The translations under genes were made by a program, and so were the position numbers. DNA of 34,838 bases, taken from contig QHUU01000113.1 of assembly GCA_003222155.1 (NCBI GenBank), positions 1-34,838 of the forward strand, given 5' to 3'. Below the pieces are notes generated by a model. The model did not search any database. It was not told the origin of the DNA and saw only the letters and a list, made by a program, of their open reading frames with translations. Shown in pieces: positions 32,088-34,838 of this stretch. The number at the start of each line of letters is the position of its first letter. The stretch's first letter is position 1. Source of the stretch: Gemmatimonadota bacterium (lineage in GTDB: Bacteria > Gemmatimonadota > Gemmatimonadetes > Gemmatimonadales > GWC2-71-9).

Positions 32088-33614
32088 ATGAAGTCCTTAC
32101 TGATCGTAGTGGGCGTGATGGCCGCGGCTGCGCCCGTTCCCGCCGCCCGTGCGCAGGACGCCCCGCTCCGCGGCTTCGACGCCTACGTCGAGCAGGCGCT
32201 GCGCGACTGGCGCGTGCCGGGCGTGGCGATCGCCGTCGTGCGCAACGACTCCGTGGTGTTCGTGAAGGGCTACGGCGTGCGCGAGTTGGGCAAACCGGCC
32301 CGCGTGGACGCGCACACGCTCTTCGCCATCGGCTCCACCACGAAGGCGTTCACGGCGGCCGCGCTCGCGATGCTGGTCGATTCCGGAAAGCTCGCGTGGG
32401 ACGATCCCGTCACGAAGCACCTCGCGTGGCTCGAGCTCGCCGATCCGTACGTCACCCGGGAGCTGACGGTGCGCGACCTCCTGACGCATCGCAGCGGCCT
32501 GCCGCGCGGCGACCTCGTGTGGTACGGCTCGTCGTTCGACCGGTCCGAGGTGCTGCACCGCGTGCGCTACTTGAAGCCGCGCTGGAGTTTCCGCTCGAAC
32601 TACGGCTATCAGAACATCATGTTCCTCGCGGCGGGCGAGGTGGTCGCAGCGGCGAGCGGCGTCTCGTGGGGCGACTTCCTGAAGGCCCGCATCTTCACCC
32701 CGCTCGGCATGACCGGAACCAACACGAGCGTCACGGCGCTGGCGGGCGAGGGCGACGTCGCGATGCCGCACAAGAAGATCGACGACACCGTTCGCGTCAT
32801 CCCGTGGCGCAACATCGACAACGTGGGGCCCGCCGGCTCCATCAACTCGAGCGTGGCGGACCTGTCCCAGTGGCTCCGACTGCAGCTGGGCGGCGGGACC
32901 TTTCGCGGCCGGCGGCTCGTGAGCGACTCGACCGTGGAAGAGATGCACACGCCCCAGATGGTGATCCGCATGAACAAGGACGCCCGCGAGATCTTCCCCG
33001 ACACCCATTTCCTCGCCTACGGGCTCGGCTGGTTGCTGCGGGACTACCATGGCAAAATGTTCGTAGGTCATGGCGGTGCGATCGACGGGATGCGGGCCGA
33101 GATCGGGTTGGTTCCCGAGGCGCGCGTCGGCGCGGTGGTGCTCTGCAACCTGGACGGCACGAGCTTCCCCGCCGCCATCTTGTACCGCGCGCTCGACGCG
33201 TATCTCGGCGCGCCGCCGCGCGACTGGAGCGCGGTGCTGCTCGCCGCGGAGCGTAAGGCCGAAGCGCACGGGGACTCGGTCGACAAGGCGTTCGAGGCAA
33301 AACGGGTACGGGACACGCATCCGTCCTTGCCGCTCGAGCGCTACGCCGGCAACTACGTGGACAGCCTGTACGGAACGGTGGAAATCGCGGAGCAGGGAGA
33401 CCGGCTCGTGGCCCGGATGGGTCCGGCGTTCACCGGCGACCTGACCCACTGGCACTTCGACACTTTCAAGGTTACGTGGCGCGACCGCGGGCTCGGCACC
33501 AGCTACCTCACGTTCAATGTCGACGCCGATGGCAAAGTCGGCTCCGTCGAGGTGCGGGAGGTGGGCGAGTTCAAGCGGTCGGCGCCACCGCCCACCCGCC
33601 AGGCGGGACGGTAA
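32088..33614 (+). CDS. S12 serine hydrolase (beta-lactamase / D-aminopeptidase fold) with C-terminal DUF3471-like domain
   Basis: Exported penicillin-recognising serine hydrolase of 508 aa. The ATG at 32088 starts a Sec signal (MKSLLIVVGVMAAAAPVPAARA-Q); a GTG at 32073 is an alternative. The motifs are Ser83-T-T-Lys86 (GSTTKAFT), Tyr175-Q-Asn177 (NYGYQNIMFLAAGE) and the HGG of GHGGAIDG in place of KTG. The catalytic domain spans about 27-390. A beta-rich DUF3471-like tail (about 415-500) begins LPLERYAGNYVDSLYG. Family S12 includes class C beta-lactamases, D-Ala-D-Ala carboxypeptidases, D-aminopeptidases and esterases. The full set of motifs plus neighbours (dacB, D-aminoacylase-like gene, SusCD) favours a D-amino-acid peptidase or amidase. 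Esterase activity remains possible. It lies 17 bases after susD and 2 before the next gene. Confidence 0.87.
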   Translation: MKSLLIVVGVMAAAAPVPAARAQDAPLRGFDAYVEQALRDWRVPGVAIAVVRNDSVVFVKGYGVRELGKPARVDAHTLFAIGSTTKAFTAAALAMLVDSGKLAWDDPVTKHLAWLELADPYVTRELTVRDLLTHRSGLPRGDLVWYGSSFDRSEVLHRVRYLKPRWSFRSNYGYQNIMFLAAGEVVAAASGVSWGDFLKARIFTPLGMTGTNTSVTALAGEGDVAMPHKKIDDTVRVIPWRNIDNVGPAGSINSSVADLSQWLRLQLGGGTFRGRRLVSDSTVEEMHTPQMVIRMNKDAREIFPDTHFLAYGLGWLLRDYHGKMFVGHGGAIDGMRAEIGLVPEARVGAVVLCNLDGTSFPAAILYRALDAYLGAPPRDWSAVLLAAERKAEAHGDSVDKAFEAKRVRDTHPSLPLERYAGNYVDSLYGTVEIAEQGDRLVARMGPAFTGDLTHWHFDTFKVTWRDRGLGTSYLTFNVDADGKVGSVEVREVGEFKRSAPPPTRQAGR

Positions 33615-33616
33615 CC

Positions 33617-34838
33617 ATGCGGCTGCATCGTTTGCTGCCGCTGGTCCTGCTCGTCGGCGGGTGCGCGCACGCGCCCGGGGTCGCCACGCCCACGCCTGCC
33701 GCCGGCCCGTTCGACGTGGTGATCGAGGGCGGCCGCGTGGTGGACGGGACGGGCAACCCGTGGTTCTACGGCGACGTGGCCATCCAGGGCGACCGCATCG
33801 CGCGCATCGCGCCGCCCGGCCTGCTGGCGCAGGCGGCGGCGCGGCGCCGCATCGACGCGCACGGCTTGGTGGTGGCGCCCGGGATCATCGACATCCAGGC
33901 GCAGTCGGACGCGGAGCTGTTGCGGGGCGACAGCCGTGTGATCAGCATGGTGACGCAGGGTGTGACCACGATGATCATGGGTGAGGGCGAGACACCCGCG
34001 CCGGCGAACGACAAGATCATGGCGATGTACCGCGTGACCGATACCGCCGAGGCGCGGCTGTTCCGCTCGTTCGCCGGCGCGCAGGGGTTCGCGCGCTGGC
34101 TCGACGCGATGGCGCGGCACGGCGCGTCGGTCAACTTCGGCTCGTTCCTCGGCGCGGGCACGGTGCGCGCCTACGCGAAGGCGCAGGCCGAGGGACCGGC
34201 GAGCCCCGCGGAGCTCGACACGATGCGCGCGGTGGTGCGCCGGGCGATGGCAGACGGCGCGTTCGGCGTGGCGAGTGCGCTGATCTATCCGCCGGGGAGC
34301 TACGCCGCCACCTCCGAGCTGGTGGAGGAAGCGAAGGCGATGGCGCCCTACGGCGGGGTCTACATCACGCACATGCGCTCGGAGGGCGACCGGCTGCTCG
34401 AGGCGGTGGACGAGGCCCTCACGATCGGGCGCGAGGGCGGGGTGCCGGTCGAGATCTATCATCTCAAGGCCGCGGGGGTGAAGAACTGGCCCAAGGCGCG
34501 GCTGGTCGTGGCCAAGATCGATTCGGCGCGCGCCGCGGGGCAGGACGTGACGGCCGACCAGTACGCCTACACGGCGGGGGCGAACGGCTTCTCGTCCTGC
34601 ATTCCCCCCGCGGCGCACGCCGACGGCAAGCTGCTCGAGCGGCTGCGCGACCCGGCCACACGCGTCGCGCTCGCGGCCGAGATGGTGCGGCCCGACGCGG
34701 CGTGGGAGAACCTGTGCTTGAGCGCCAGTCCCGAGGGCGTGGAGGTGGTGGGGTTCAAGGTCGACTCGCTCAAGCGGTACGAAGGACAGCGGTTGAGCCA
34801 GATCGCCCGTACTCTGGGGAAGACCTGGCCCGAGACCA
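33617..34838 (+). CDS. N-acyl-D-amino-acid deacylase-like amidohydrolase, lipoprotein (partial at right edge)
   Basis: Amidohydrolase-superfamily lipoprotein; 407 codons are visible and the gene runs past the window. The ATG at 33617 follows the S12 stop by 2 bases. The lipobox is V13-G-G-C16. The D-aminoacylase layout is clear: a small N-terminal beta domain (FDVVIEGGRVVDGTG), APGIIDI at the start of the barrel, GVTTMIMGEGE, GAFGVASALIYPPGSY, YITHMRSEGD and VEIYHLKAAG. The metal-binding HxH that normally follows PG-[FI]-[IV]-D reads Q94-A-Q96. Later His residues (THMR, YHLK) are kept. It may therefore use a different metal arrangement or be inactive. The usual role is hydrolysis of N-acyl-D-amino acids or N-terminal D-residues; whether that holds here is uncertain. 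Confidence 0.85.
   Translation, partial: MRLHRLLPLVLLVGGCAHAPGVATPTPAAGPFDVVIEGGRVVDGTGNPWFYGDVAIQGDRIARIAPPGLLAQAAARRRIDAHGLVVAPGIIDIQAQSDAELLRGDSRVISMVTQGVTTMIMGEGETPAPANDKIMAMYRVTDTAEARLFRSFAGAQGFARWLDAMARHGASVNFGSFLGAGTVRAYAKAQAEGPASPAELDTMRAVVRRAMADGAFGVASALIYPPGSYAATSELVEEAKAMAPYGGVYITHMRSEGDRLLEAVDEALTIGREGGVPVEIYHLKAAGVKNWPKARLVVAKIDSARAAGQDVTADQYAYTAGANGFSSCIPPAAHADGKLLERLRDPATRVALAAEMVRPDAAWENLCLSASPEGVEVVGFKVDSLKRYEGQRLSQIARTLGKTWPET

Noticed and set aside
1-34838. tRNA, rRNA, CRISPR arrays, insertion sequences, prophage genes
   Set aside because: No tRNA-like cloverleaf sequence, repeat-spacer pattern, transposase or integrase motif, or phage gene was seen on either strand.

Overview
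The window is a high-GC (about two thirds G+C by eye), gene-dense bacterial segment with no RNA genes, insertion sequences, CRISPR arrays or tRNAs that I can see. Two SusC/SusD-type outer-membrane uptake pairs, a DUF5916 outer-membrane protein, many lipoproteins and Sec-exported hydrolases, and the high GC together suggest a Gram-negative, SusCD-bearing phylum such as Gemmatimonadota. Another high-GC SusCD lineage is possible. The lineage is inferred from gene content and style, not from a marker gene. No stretch longer than 300 bases lacks a gene; the largest gaps are 18184-18342, 25951-26061 and 9204-9307.

Region 1 (1-18183, all on the minus strand) is a glucuronoxylan utilisation locus with two tandem gene runs. 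The first, read leftwards from 18183, encodes GH115 alpha-glucuronidase, an SGNH esterase, an SDR of the D-mannonate oxidoreductase type, an ExuT-like MFS transporter, a glucarate-dehydratase-like enolase and a GH67 alpha-glucuronidase. The second, from 9203, encodes SusC, SusD, a divergent GH10, a GH3 beta-xylosidase-type enzyme and a second GH10 that runs off the left edge. Together they can bind and import xylan fragments, cut the backbone, remove acetyl and (methyl)glucuronate branches, release xylose and feed the uronate into catabolism. A nearly identical 21-base palindrome (18 of 21 positions) lies before susC and before the enolase gene, so both runs are probably under one regulator that is not encoded here.

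Region 2 (18343-22804, plus strand) holds a DUF5916 outer-membrane protein and a CocE/alpha-amino-acid-ester-hydrolase-type enzyme that keeps the carboxylates used to hold an alpha-amino group.

Region 3 (22806-34838) appears centred on D-amino acids and peptidoglycan-like peptides. A minus-strand operon of GNAT acyltransferase, N-succinylamino acid racemase-type enolase and M20 amidohydrolase has the makeup of the irreversible D-to-L amino acid conversion pathway. It is divergent from a PBP4-type D-Ala-D-Ala carboxypeptidase (dacB). That gene is followed on the plus strand by a second SusC/SusD pair, an S12 serine hydrolase and an N-acyl-D-amino-acid-deacylase-like lipoprotein, cut by the right edge, whose HxH metal motif is QxQ. 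My best candidate for a little-described system is this set: outer-membrane capture, D-specific peptide or amide hydrolysis and D-to-L conversion in one neighbourhood.
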